From Clostridiales bacterium (GTDB lineage Bacteria > Bacillota > Clostridia > Christensenellales > Christensenellaceae): a stretch of DNA of 19,037 nucleotides. Made by a program: the position numbers and the translations under genes. The stretch lies in NCBI GenBank assembly GCA_019420265.1, contig JAHZHM010000111.1, positions 1,393 to 20,429 of the forward strand, read 5' to 3'. The notes beneath the pieces were generated by a model. It saw only the letters and a list, made by a program, of their open reading frames with translations, ran no database searches and was not told where the DNA came from. Positions 6,900 through 13,779 of the stretch are shown here, one piece after another (the first letter of the stretch is position 1; every line of letters begins with the position of its first letter).

Positions 6900-8552
6900 A
6901 TGGAAAAAAACAGCGATATTTTGTTTTTGGGAGATAGACGGGCGGCCGAGATTGCGCCCATTCTGGAGAAAAAGTTCGCCGGGCGGTATGACCCTGCCCG
7001 CTATCACATCCGCTGCCGCACGCTGACGGAAGAGCAGAGCACGGCGGCGCTGGCAGAGGCGGCCAAAACCGCGCTGGCTGGGGCGACCACGGCCGTCATC
7101 GCAACCGGCCTGGGGGATTTGCAGCGAGGCATCTCCGCGGCGGAATATGAAGCCTCGCTGGACAAGCTCTGCGGGATAGCCAAGGAAGCCGGCGCCATGG
7201 GCGTGCTGCTGACGCTGCCGCCACAGAAGGGCGCCAAAGCCTATAACGCCGCGCTGCGCCGGGTGGCCGAGAAATACCAGATGCGCATCGCGGATGTGCA
7301 CGGCAGATGGCGGCACGATTTCGGCCGCAAGGCTCTCAGCGCCGAGCAGGCCGCTCAGTTTACCGCCGCCGTGGCCGCGCCGCTCATCGAGCGCACGCAG
7401 ATGCTGGTGCTCTGGCAGTTCAACGGCAGATATGCCCATTGCAACTATGCCTGCCCCTATTGCTATGTCGCCACCAGCGTCAACAAAGGCATGCACTTCC
7501 AGTTCGATATGGAGAAATGGGAAGAGGCTTTTTCCCGGCATTTCGAAAACCAGCACACGGTGTTCTACTTCTCCTACGGCGAGCCCATGATGGCCAGCAA
7601 GTTCTACGACGTGCTGGAGATGATCGGGCGGCACCCGCGCTGGGAAGTCAAGATTACTTCCAACGTCTCGGCCAAGCTGGATCGCCTGCTGGAGACGCGG
7701 CTGGCAAAGGAAGGGCGGCTGAACGTCAACACCTCCTTCCACCCCACGCAGATTGGCATCGAGCCGTTTTTGGAAAAATGCGATCAGCTGCGCGCGGCGG
7801 GCATCGAGCCTTCCATCGTATACGTCATGTATCCCGAGCAGATGGACGATTTTGAAAAAATCTACATGCCCCGGTTCCGGGAAAAGGGCTACCGGGTGCA
7901 TATCCGGGCCTTCCGCGGGCTATACCACGGCCGCAAATACCCCGGCGCACTGAATCGCGAACAGTGGAACAAGACGGCCAAATATATGGACGAGGCCAAC
8001 CTCAAATACCAGCTTTGCGAAGTGAACGGGCTGGGCAGGCTCTCCATGCTGGGCGTCACGCATATTCTGGTGGACAACGAGGGCAAAATCGAGATGTGCG
8101 ACAGCTATGTGGGCGACCGCCGCTATGGCAACCTGTTCGACGACCGCCTGGCGCTGGACCAGGAGCCCAAGCCCTTCCCCGGGCTGGTGCCCCTGGCCGC
8201 GGTGGACGACATCGCCGACTATATCGAGCTGGATTTCAAAGACCTGGAGGGCAACAACGTCAACAGCTATATCGAGCAGGGCGGCGTCACCTTCGGGGAA
8301 AACGGCGAGATCATCTACCCTTACGAGCATGTGGACTTTAACGACAAGCAGCTGCGCAAAGAGCTGACCGCCGTGCCCCGGCCGTATGTCCCGGCGTGGA
8401 AATTCTGGCTCAACCCCAGGTGGTTCTGCTATCACTTTGTGTATTCCTTCCTGATCAAAAAATACGGCAAGTATATCGTCGCCTGGTTCAAGGGCAAGTT
8501 CCGGCTGCTACGCCAGGGCAAGCTGAAAAAGGAAAACTTCTGGCATAGCTAG
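6900..8552 (+). CDS. Radical SAM protein with degenerate SGNH/GDSL-like N-terminal domain
   Basis: Predicted cytoplasmic iron-sulfur enzyme (550 aa). Residues about 5-165 follow the SGNH/GDSL-hydrolase pattern: 'ILFLGDRRA' at the nucleophile block, 'TGLGDL' where G-x-N-D is expected, 'LLTLPP' and 'RIADVHGRW'. The catalytic residues look lost (Ser to Arg13, Asn to Gly, and no Asp-x-x-His near 145-152). Residues about 168-420 are a radical SAM core with the 4Fe-4S motif CNYACPYC (Cys181, Cys185, Cys188) and a SAM-contacting 'YGEP' (226-229). The C-terminal 130 residues are unassigned; a basic, aromatic-rich stretch at about 500-545 could sit at the membrane. ATG 6900 follows GAGGAG by 6 nt. It is first gene of an operon with a pyruvyl transferase and a flippase-like protein, suggesting radical chemistry on an envelope glycan or lipid. 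The reaction is unknown. Confidence 0.85.
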   Translation: MEKNSDILFLGDRRAAEIAPILEKKFAGRYDPARYHIRCRTLTEEQSTAALAEAAKTALAGATTAVIATGLGDLQRGISAAEYEASLDKLCGIAKEAGAMGVLLTLPPQKGAKAYNAALRRVAEKYQMRIADVHGRWRHDFGRKALSAEQAAQFTAAVAAPLIERTQMLVLWQFNGRYAHCNYACPYCYVATSVNKGMHFQFDMEKWEEAFSRHFENQHTVFYFSYGEPMMASKFYDVLEMIGRHPRWEVKITSNVSAKLDRLLETRLAKEGRLNVNTSFHPTQIGIEPFLEKCDQLRAAGIEPSIVYVMYPEQMDDFEKIYMPRFREKGYRVHIRAFRGLYHGRKYPGALNREQWNKTAKYMDEANLKYQLCEVNGLGRLSMLGVTHILVDNEGKIEMCDSYVGDRRYGNLFDDRLALDQEPKPFPGLVPLAAVDDIADYIELDFKDLEGNNVNSYIEQGGVTFGENGEIIYPYEHVDFNDKQLRKELTAVPRPYVPAWKFWLNPRWFCYHFVYSFLIKKYGKYIVAWFKGKFRLLRQGKLKKENFWHS

Positions 8553-8568
8553 AGAGGAGCGTGGCCCT

Positions 8569-9747
8569 TTGCAAAAGAAGAAAATGGTGATCCACTGCGC
8601 CTCGGGCATGGAAAACTCGGGAGACGAGGCCATTTTGCAGGTGCTCCTGCGCCGATATGCCCCGGAGTTTGAGATTGCCGTCATCTCCCTGGACCCGGAG
8701 AAGACGCTGGCCCTGCACGGCCAGATGGGCATCCGCGCCCTGAGCGAGCGGGACAGCGCCTGCCGGCAGGCCATCGCGGATTGCGACGTGTTTATTTTGG
8801 GAGGCGGTGGGCTGCTGCAAGATAAGACGACTATCTTCAATCCCTCCCGCTGGCTGGCCAAACTGCGGCTGGCCCAGCGCATGGGCAAAAAAACCTGCCT
8901 TTATGCCAACAGCGTGGGCGAGCTGCGCTTTGGCATCAACCGGCGCATGGTCGCCCGGGCGCTGAAAAAGGTGCACCTCATCACCCTGCGGGATGCCCTC
9001 TCGGCAAAGCTGCTGGAGGAGCTGGGCGTGCCGGGGGCGCGGGTTACGGCGGATCCGGCCTTTTGCCTGGAGCCGCCCACCCCAGGGCAGCAGAGCGCGG
9101 CGCAGGAGAAATATGCCCTGCCAAAGGAATATATCTGCATTGCCATCCGGCATTGGTATGACACAAACGCCCTTATCCCCGTGAAAATCGCGACCCGGCT
9201 GGGCCTGCGCAGCAAAAAAAACGCCCGGCAGTATGCCAGGTATGTGCAGACCATGGCGGAAATAACCCGGCGCATCAACGATGAGCTGGGGCTGCCCGCC
9301 GTATTCCTATCCATGTGCCGGGGCAGAGACGCGAAGGTCGCCCGGGATATTTTAGCGGAGCTGCCCGAAAGCGCGGGCAACATCGTCATCGACGACCCTG
9401 CCATGACGCCCCAAGACGCCCTGGCGACCACCGGGGGGGGGTGTCGTTCATGTAAACTGCTGTTGGGGATGCGCCTGCACAGCTTGATTTACGCCGCCAG
9501 CCTGGGCGTTCCGATGGTTCCCATCGTCTATCAGGATAAGGTGGCCGGGCTGGCACAGATGCTGGGGGCGCAGTCCGTGCATGTGGACACGATGGACGCC
9601 GCGGCGCTCTGGCGCCTCATCCTGGCGGCGCTGAATGGCCAGGATGTCGGGCGCGCCCGGGCGCTTTGCCAGCAAATGCGGGAGCGGGAGCAGCAAAATG
9701 CCCTGCTTTTCGCCGAGCTGATGCGAGAAGGAGAACAAGCGAAATAG
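8569..9747 (+). CDS. csaB: Polysaccharide pyruvyl transferase, CsaB-like
   Basis: Predicted enzyme adding a pyruvate ketal from phosphoenolpyruvate to a cell-wall-linked polysaccharide; in Bacillus-type relatives this modification anchors SLH-domain proteins (392 aa). Family marks are 'NSGDEAIL' (16-23), 'LGGGGLLQD' (77-85), 'YANSVGEL' (112-119), 'LLLGMRLHSLIYAASLGVP' (297-315) and 'YQDKVAGLA' (321-329). Translation most likely starts at TTG 8569, which has AGAGGAG 9 nt upstream; ATG 8584 is too far from it. The gene begins 16 nt after the radical SAM gene and ends 1 nt before the next start, so it is in the same transcript. A run of nine G (9433-9441) encodes Gly289-291 just before the conserved RLH motif, and a slip of one base either way ends the protein early. 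The symbol marks family likeness, not proven function. Confidence 0.85.
   Translation: MQKKKMVIHCASGMENSGDEAILQVLLRRYAPEFEIAVISLDPEKTLALHGQMGIRALSERDSACRQAIADCDVFILGGGGLLQDKTTIFNPSRWLAKLRLAQRMGKKTCLYANSVGELRFGINRRMVARALKKVHLITLRDALSAKLLEELGVPGARVTADPAFCLEPPTPGQQSAAQEKYALPKEYICIAIRHWYDTNALIPVKIATRLGLRSKKNARQYARYVQTMAEITRRINDELGLPAVFLSMCRGRDAKVARDILAELPESAGNIVIDDPAMTPQDALATTGGGCRSCKLLLGMRLHSLIYAASLGVPMVPIVYQDKVAGLAQMLGAQSVHVDTMDAAALWRLILAALNGQDVGRARALCQQMREREQQNALLFAELMREGEQAK
9433..9441 (+). repeat. G9 homopolymer inside the pyruvyl transferase gene
   Basis: Nine consecutive G in frame as GGG GGG GGG. One extra G gives TAA after about 295 residues, and one fewer gives TGA after about 305. Either change removes the conserved C-terminal third including the RLH motif. 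Confidence 0.9.
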
Positions 9748-9748
9748 C

Positions 9749-10711
9749 ATGAAAGCAAAAACAAAGCAAATTTGCAAGAAGGTCTTCGTCTGGGCCTTTT
9801 ATCTACTGGTGCTGGTATTTATCGTCCTGTATTTTCGGGATATCGACTGGAGCGCCATCCGCAATGTGGAGATTGCCTGGGGGTTTATGGCGCTCTCCTT
9901 TGCCGTTCGGATGGCCGGGCTGCTGCTTCAGCCTCTGGCCTGGAATATGCAGCTTAAGCCCTATGGCAATGCCCTGCCCGGAAAAAAGCTGTATTCCATC
10001 TACGCGCAATCCTGGATTGGGCGGTATATTCCGGGGAAAGTCGCCTGGGTGGGCGGCAAGATTTACTTCGCCACGCAGGAGGGCGTCGACAAAAACGTGG
10101 CCGTCATCACCTCGTTTTTGGACAGCATGCTGCAAGTCATCGGCAGTCTGCTGGTTGCGGCGGTGTTCTTTTTGGTGGTGCAGCGGGCCCCTGGGGTGGA
10201 CGACAGCCTCATCTACCTGACTTACGCGCTGACGGCCGCGCTGCTGCTCTGCTTGGTGCCCCGGGTGTTTAACTTCATCGTGAACCTGGTGCACAAGGCG
10301 CTCAAGCGCACGGCCATCGACGAGAAATACCGCATGACGGGCGGGCCGATTTGGGCCAGCACGGCGGTGGTTGTGGGGGCGAAGATTCTCTCGGGCATGG
10401 CGGTTGCCATCATCGCGCTCTCGGTTTTTGGCAAGGTTTCTCTGGCGGATTTTCTCTATGTGGTTGCGGCCAACTGCGCGGCCACGGCCATCGGCATGGC
10501 GGCGCTTTTCGCTCCGGCCGGGCTGGGCGTGAAGGAGAGTTTGCAGGTGGTGCTGCTGGGGGCTGTGTTCCCCCGGGAGGTGGTGCTGGTGGTGGTAACA
10601 CTGGCCAGCCTGCAATCCATTCTGGGCGACCTGGTGTTCTACGCCGTCGCTCGGCTAACCCTGGGCTTTGGAAAGAAAAAGGGCGAAGAGCAGGGCGCGC
10701 CGGAGGAATAA
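9749..10711 (+). CDS. Flippase-like membrane protein, UPF0104 / LPG_synthase_TM family
   Basis: Polytopic inner-membrane protein (320 aa) of the family that includes the flippase half of MprF and archaeal AglD. Hydrophobic segments lie at about 12-30, 43-60, 117-140, 150-170, 202-225, 233-258 and 270-305. The signature 'IGRYIPGKVAWVGGK' (about 91-105) and 'APAGLGVKES' (about 256-265) fit this family. There is no MprF aminoacyl transferase domain. The start at 9749 is one base after the previous stop, with AAGGAG about 15 nt upstream, so expression is probably coupled. The context suggests it moves the lipid-linked product of the preceding enzymes across the membrane; this is inference. The stop codon TAA is itself part of a repeat element (TAAGGTCAAGGGC). 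Confidence 0.85.
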   Translation: MKAKTKQICKKVFVWAFYLLVLVFIVLYFRDIDWSAIRNVEIAWGFMALSFAVRMAGLLLQPLAWNMQLKPYGNALPGKKLYSIYAQSWIGRYIPGKVAWVGGKIYFATQEGVDKNVAVITSFLDSMLQVIGSLLVAAVFFLVVQRAPGVDDSLIYLTYALTAALLLCLVPRVFNFIVNLVHKALKRTAIDEKYRMTGGPIWASTAVVVGAKILSGMAVAIIALSVFGKVSLADFLYVVAANCAATAIGMAALFAPAGLGVKESLQVVLLGAVFPREVVLVVVTLASLQSILGDLVFYAVARLTLGFGKKKGEEQGAPEE

Positions 10712-10760
10712 GGTCAAGGGCTCGGGTAAACATGGGGGCACGCCCCCATACCCCCTCACT
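10709..10760 (+). repeat. Solo GC-hairpin repeat R5 overlapping a stop codon
   Basis: The conserved lead AAGGTCAAGGGC begins within the TAA stop of the flippase-like gene. The hairpin ATGGGGGC-AC-GCCCCCAT follows at 10732-10749 and then ACCCCCTCACT. No 78-bp core follows. No U-run terminator is present on this strand here, so the hairpin may be the only 3'-end structure before 10874. Confidence 0.8.
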
Positions 10761-10873
10761 TATACTTCTCTCACGGGATAGCGCGAAAAGAGAGCCTGTG
10801 CGAGAAATGTAGATTTGACAGGCTCCTTATTCTTGCATTTAAATACAGAGTTGTAAGAATCTTCCATAAACAA

Positions 10874-10901
10874 AAAGCCAGCGGCGCCTCCCGCTGGCTT
10901 T
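10874..10901 (-). terminator. Rho-independent terminator, probably bidirectional
   Basis: An 11-bp perfect stem (AAAGCCAGCGG / CCGCTGGCTTT) with a 6-nt loop and an A-run on its left. It overlaps the stop codon of the ribbon-helix-helix gene on the minus strand, so termination starts within the last codon. It can also stop the plus-strand operon ending at 10711, since TACTTTTT follows on that strand. Confidence 0.85.
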
Positions 10902-11097
10902 ACTTTTTCTCTTCCTCCTCTTGGCTCTCTTTTTTTCGGCTGCTCAGCGCATATTTGCAGCATTGCAGAACGAGTGTGTTCATGGAGATATTGTTATCTT
11001 GGGCGAGCTGCGCAAGCTCCTCAAAAAGCCCATTGGGAAAGCGGATACTCCGCGAGGTATACGCATCAATTCCCCTTTCAACTCGAAATATAGCCAT
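10900..11097 (-). CDS. Small ribbon-helix-helix (Arc-type) DNA-binding protein
   Basis: Short protein of 65 aa. Residues about 15-52 show the RHH layout: a beta strand 'SRSIRFP', helix 'NGLFEELAQLAQDNN', a turn and helix 'SMNTLVLQCCKYAL'. The tail is highly charged ('KKESQEEEEKK'). Proteins of this kind bind operators as dimers. The ATG at 11095-11097 follows GGAGG by 7 nt. It is divergent from the tandem HTH genes, and the 38-bp palindrome at 11125-11162 lies between the two starts, a natural shared operator. No toxin-like partner is next to it, so a toxin-antitoxin role is not supported. Confidence 0.75.
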   Translation of the reverse strand: MAIFRVERGIDAYTSRSIRFPNGLFEELAQLAQDNNISMNTLVLQCCKYALSSRKKESQEEEEKK

Positions 11098-11124
11098 AAT
11101 CTTTCCTCCTCTTTTTTATGGGTG

Positions 11125-11162
11125 AGAAACAATATAGTCGTTATAACGACTATATTGTTTCT
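11125..11162. promoter_or_regulatory. 38-bp perfect palindrome between divergent regulator genes
   Basis: Two 19-bp arms with no loop, centred on TTA|TAA, reading AGAAACAATATAGTCGTTA outward on each strand. It lies 27 bp from the RHH start and 49 bp from the first HTH start. The centre is 354 bp from the centre of a related palindrome, exactly the spacing of the two HTH start codons. It is an operator candidate; as RNA it would form a long hairpin. Confidence 0.8.
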
Positions 11163-11211
11163 TCTATTTTAATGTAATAATGAGAATAAATCAATAGAAA
11201 GAAGTAAAATA

Positions 11212-11427
11212 ATGATTGTATACGATAAATTGTGGGAGACGATGAGAAAAAGAGGGATTACCAAATATTCTCTCATCAAAAATTACCATATCAATGAATC
11301 GACGATTCATCGCCTAAGAAAAAATATGCCCATCAGAACTACCACGATTGACCGCTTTTGCAAAATTTTAAAATGCGGAGTGGAGGACATCTGCGAGTAT
11401 ATCGAAGATGACTCTGAAATGGAATAA
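11212..11427 (+). CDS. Small Cro/CI-type HTH regulator, copy 1
   Basis: 71-aa protein that is almost entirely one helix-turn-helix domain ('KRGITKYSLIKNYHINESTI', about 13-32; 'CKILKCGVEDICEYIE', about 50-65), like YozG/HTH_26-type proteins. It probably binds DNA as a dimer. It is 48/71 identical to the protein encoded 354 bp downstream. Its ribosome binding site is weak (GAAAGAAG about 8-15 nt upstream) compared with copy 2, and the region is more AT-rich than the surrounding genes. Its targets are unknown; the adjacent palindrome is the obvious candidate. Confidence 0.82.
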   Translation: MIVYDKLWETMRKRGITKYSLIKNYHINESTIHRLRKNMPIRTTTIDRFCKILKCGVEDICEYIEDDSEME

Positions 11428-11479
11428 GCTGCCCGAGGTGCGAGGCTGCTTTTAACTGTAGTTCCCTTTTTGTGAGCGT

Positions 11480-11515
11480 GAAGCGATATAGTTGCTATAA
11501 CAACTATGTCGCTTC
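11480..11515 (+). promoter_or_regulatory. Second palindrome, 15-bp arms: operator or terminator
   Basis: Arms 11480-11494 and 11501-11515 pair except for one T-G wobble, around CTATAA. The core GATATAGT..TATAAC..ACTAT matches the palindrome at 11125-11162. Several differences between the two occur as matching changes in both arms. It lies 50 bp before the second HTH gene, as the first does before copy 1. TTTTTCTTT follows, so on RNA it could also be the terminator of HTH copy 1. Confidence 0.7.
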
Positions 11516-11565
11516 TTTTTCTTTGATGCAAGAATAAAAACAGCGCAATCGACGGAGGCAAAGCA

Positions 11566-11781
11566 ATGATTATATACGATAGACTATGGCAGACCATGAA
11601 AAAGAGAGGAATCACAAAATACTCCCTTGTAAAAAATTACCAGATGAACGAGCGCACCATCCGGCGGCTGAATAAGAATATGCCCGCCACAACCACCACC
11701 CTCAGCCGCCTTTGCAAAATCCTAAACTGCCGAGTGGAGGATATCTGCGAGTATGTCGAGCAGGGCGCGGGAATAGAATAA
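11566..11781 (+). CDS. Small Cro/CI-type HTH regulator, copy 2
   Basis: 71-aa tandem paralogue of the preceding gene. It has the same single HTH domain ('KRGITKYSLVKNYQMNERTI') and the same C-terminal 'VEDICEYVE'. Differences cluster in the second and third helices (for example Ser/Arg, His/Arg, Arg/Asn), so DNA specificity may have shifted. It has a good ribosome binding site, CGGAGG with 7-nt spacing. It arose by a 354-bp tandem duplication that included the upstream palindrome. Confidence 0.85.
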   Translation: MIIYDRLWQTMKKRGITKYSLVKNYQMNERTIRRLNKNMPATTTTLSRLCKILNCRVEDICEYVEQGAGIE

Positions 11782-11929
11782 TCTGAGGCGCGGGCTTTCC
11801 ACGCCCGAGGCGGGCAGCCATCCGGCCAGAGGGTGCGCGCGCCTGCTCCATTTTGCCGGGGCATCCCCTATTTTCCCATGCCCCTTGCCCCTTTTCCCCG
11901 GCTCTATGCGCAAAACGGCCGCCCAGCCG

Positions 11930-11958
11930 TTGCAAAGCGGCGCCGCGCCTGTTATAAT
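11930..11958 (+). promoter_or_regulatory. Sigma-A promoter of the acetyltransferase gene
   Basis: TTGCAA (11930-11935), 17-bp spacer, TATAAT (11953-11958). Transcription would start near 11965, about 40 nt before the ATG. Confidence 0.75.
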
Positions 11959-12004
11959 GTTGCTGATAAGCGCGCAGGGCGCGTGAGCAAAGAAAGGATA
12001 GAAT

Positions 12005-12493
12005 ATGGCAATCGAATACTTTTGCATAAGCGACAGCGATACGGATATGCTGGAACAAATCGTCCAGCTGGAACAGCAGGTGAACGGCTCTAAAAGCGCA
12101 AACCTCGGCTATTTCGAGGCGCAGTCTCTCATCCGCTATGGGCGGGTCTATGCGGCGCTGGAGTATGACGAAGTGCTGGGAGCGGCGTATTTCCTGCGGG
12201 ATTTCGATAACCCCGGCCGCGCCTTCCTCTATAGCATCCTGACAAACCCCCGGGAAGCGGGCAAGGGCATCGGGCAATCCCTGCTTTTGAGCGCGTTTTC
12301 GGATTTGGCGGAATCCGGCGTGCGGATGGTGGAAGTTATCGCGAGCCCGCGCAACCAGAGGGCGCTGCGCATCTATCAGCAGGATTTGGGCTTCCATATC
12401 ATCAACGCCTCCAGCCAGGAGGATTTGGAAAACGAGCGGTTCCTCATTCTGCGCAAGAACTTAGGGGAATCCCGCGCCAACCGGATAGAGTAA
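12005..12493 (+). CDS. GNAT-family N-acetyltransferase
   Basis: Acetyl-CoA-dependent acetyltransferase (162 aa), usual single-domain GNAT length. Motif A with the pyrophosphate-binding loop is 'REAGKGIG' (83-90), followed by helix 'QSLLLSAFSDLAES'. Motif B is 'ASPRNQRALRIYQQDLGF' (113-130), ending in the typical Tyr124 and GF. The acceptor is unknown; the layout resembles RimI-like and small-molecule acetyltransferases alike. The ATG at 12005 follows AAAGGA by 6 nt. It is a single gene with its own promoter and terminator. Confidence 0.9.
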   Translation: MAIEYFCISDSDTDMLEQIVQLEQQVNGSKSANLGYFEAQSLIRYGRVYAALEYDEVLGAAYFLRDFDNPGRAFLYSILTNPREAGKGIGQSLLLSAFSDLAESGVRMVEVIASPRNQRALRIYQQDLGFHIINASSQEDLENERFLILRKNLGESRANRIE

Positions 12494-12498
12494 GCGAG

Positions 12499-12525
12499 AA
12501 GCGTCTGCCTGGCAGGCGCTTTTTT
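12499..12525 (+). terminator. Rho-independent terminator after the acetyltransferase
   Basis: Arms AAGCGTCTGC and GCAGGCGCTT (one wobble) around CTG, followed by T-rich sequence, 6 bp past the stop codon. Confidence 0.88.
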
Positions 12526-12530
12526 GCATT

Positions 12531-12560
12531 TTTACAGCATTGGGCGGTTGTTTGGATAAT
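12531..12560 (+). promoter_or_regulatory. Probable promoter of the AIM24/LURP-one pair
   Basis: TTTACA (12531-12536), 18-bp spacer, GATAAT (12555-12560). Each hexamer is one base off consensus. The start would be near 12567, about 55 nt before the ATG. Confidence 0.5.
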
Positions 12561-12621
12561 CGAAAAATGGCGCCGCCTAAGAGGTGAGCGCAAGTGATAA
12601 AGCTGGCGAGAGGAGAAGACA

Positions 12622-13299
12622 ATGCAGTATCAGATTTTTGGCGAGAACCTGCCCGCCGTCACCCTGAGAATGGAGATGGGCGAGCGGGTGTTTACACAGT
12701 CCGGCGGGATGACCTGGATGTCCGACGGCTTTTCCATGGAGACGAACATGCGCGGGGGCGTCATGAAGAGCCTGGGGCGGATGTTTGCCGGGGAATCCAT
12801 TTTCATGGCGACCTACACAGCCGGGCGGCCGGGGGCAGAGATTACCTTTTCCTCCTCCTTCCCTGGCTCGATTCTGCCGCTTTGCCTGGATGGCCGGGAA
12901 TACATCTGCCAAAAGCAGTCGTTCTTATGCGCGACGGAGGGGGTGGATATCTCCCTTGCCCCGCAGCTTGGCCGGGGCGGCTTTTTCGGCGGCGAGGGGC
13001 TGCTTTTGGAGCGGCTCTCCGGCCGGGGCATGGCGTTTTTGGAGCTGGATGGCTCTGTGGTGGAAAAAGACCTGGCGCCGGGTGAAGTTATCAAAGTGAG
13101 CACGGGCAACGTCGCGGCGTGGGAGAGCAGCGTTTCCTATAGCGCCGAGACTGTGCGCGGGTTTGCCAATATTTTCTTTGGCGGCGAGGGGCTGTTTCTG
13201 ACGGTGCTCCAGGGGCCGGGAAAGGTTTGGCTGCAGACCATCAACATGGCGGATTTTGCCGGGCGCATTCTGCCCTATCTGCCTGCCAGGAGGGATTAG
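12622..13299 (+). CDS. AIM24 / TIGR00266 family protein
   Basis: Conserved beta-rich protein of 225 aa with no signal peptide or membrane segment. Family features are the N-terminal 'MQYQIFGENLPAVTLRMEMGERVFTQSGGMTWM', described here only by its ends (residues 1-12 and 'SGGMTWM' at 27-33), the internal repeats 'GGEGLLLERLSGRG' and 'GGEGLFLTVLQGPG', and 'VSTGNVAAWESSVSY'. The biochemical role of bacterial members is unknown; the fold is a triple-stranded beta-helix. GAGGAGA about 6-8 nt before ATG 12622 fixes the start. It is co-transcribed with the LURP-one-like gene 2 bp downstream, a family with a scramblase/tubby-like barrel. Confidence 0.88.
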   Translation: MQYQIFGENLPAVTLRMEMGERVFTQSGGMTWMSDGFSMETNMRGGVMKSLGRMFAGESIFMATYTAGRPGAEITFSSSFPGSILPLCLDGREYICQKQSFLCATEGVDISLAPQLGRGGFFGGEGLLLERLSGRGMAFLELDGSVVEKDLAPGEVIKVSTGNVAAWESSVSYSAETVRGFANIFFGGEGLFLTVLQGPGKVWLQTINMADFAGRILPYLPARRD

Positions 13300-13301
13300 C
13301 C

Positions 13302-13772
13302 ATGCGTTTTTACATGAAGCAGAAAGTTTGGAGCTGGCGGGAGGAGTTTTCCATTTGCGACGAGCAGGGCATCCCCCGCTACTATGTGCGCGGGGAGCTG
13401 TTTTCCTGGGGGCACAAGCTGCATATCTACGAGCCGGGCGGCCGGGAAATCGCGTATTTGGAGCAGAAGCTCTGGAGTTTTCTGCACCGTTTCCGCATCT
13501 ACATCACGGGCACTTTCATGGCCGAGATTGCCGAGCAGTTTGCCTGGTTTTCCCGGCGCTATCAGGTCTTGGGGCCGGACTGGGATGTGCAGGGCGACGT
13601 TTTTTCCCACGAATACTCCATTCACTCGCCCCTGGGGCCTGTGGCATACATCAGCAAGGAGTGGTTTACCTGGGGCGACAGCTACTGCATCGATGTACGC
13701 AGCCCGCAGGATGAGATTTTGGCCATCTGCGTGGCTCTGGGCATCGACTGCTGCCAGGCGGACCACAATTAG
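13302..13772 (+). CDS. LURP-one-related / tubby-like protein
   Basis: Protein of 156 aa, rich in aromatic residues and beta strands, with the repeating pattern of the LURP-one/DUF567 barrel: 'QKVWSWREEFSICDEQG', 'YYVRGELFSWGHKLHIYE', 'IAYLEQKLWSFLHRFRIY', 'DWDVQGDVFSHEYSI' and 'VAYISKEWFTWGDSYCIDV'. The fold is related to tubby and phospholipid scramblases; bacterial function is unknown. The ATG at 13302 follows AGGAGGG by 7 nt; an in-frame start 75 nt upstream lies within the AIM24 gene and lacks a site. Its pairing with AIM24 suggests a joint, perhaps membrane- or lipid-related, role. Confidence 0.85.
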   Translation: MRFYMKQKVWSWREEFSICDEQGIPRYYVRGELFSWGHKLHIYEPGGREIAYLEQKLWSFLHRFRIYITGTFMAEIAEQFAWFSRRYQVLGPDWDVQGDVFSHEYSIHSPLGPVAYISKEWFTWGDSYCIDVRSPQDEILAICVALGIDCCQADHN

Positions 13773-13779
13773 GGGGAAA

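Noticed and set aside
10900..11427. The RHH protein and HTH protein might be a toxin-antitoxin pair.
   Set aside because: They are divergent rather than co-transcribed, and both look like DNA-binding proteins; neither resembles a known toxin.
11782..11930. A short GC stem after HTH copy 2 (CGGGC...GCCCG near 11791) might be a terminator.
   Set aside because: The stem is only five base pairs and has no T-run; I see nothing else assignable there before the next promoter.
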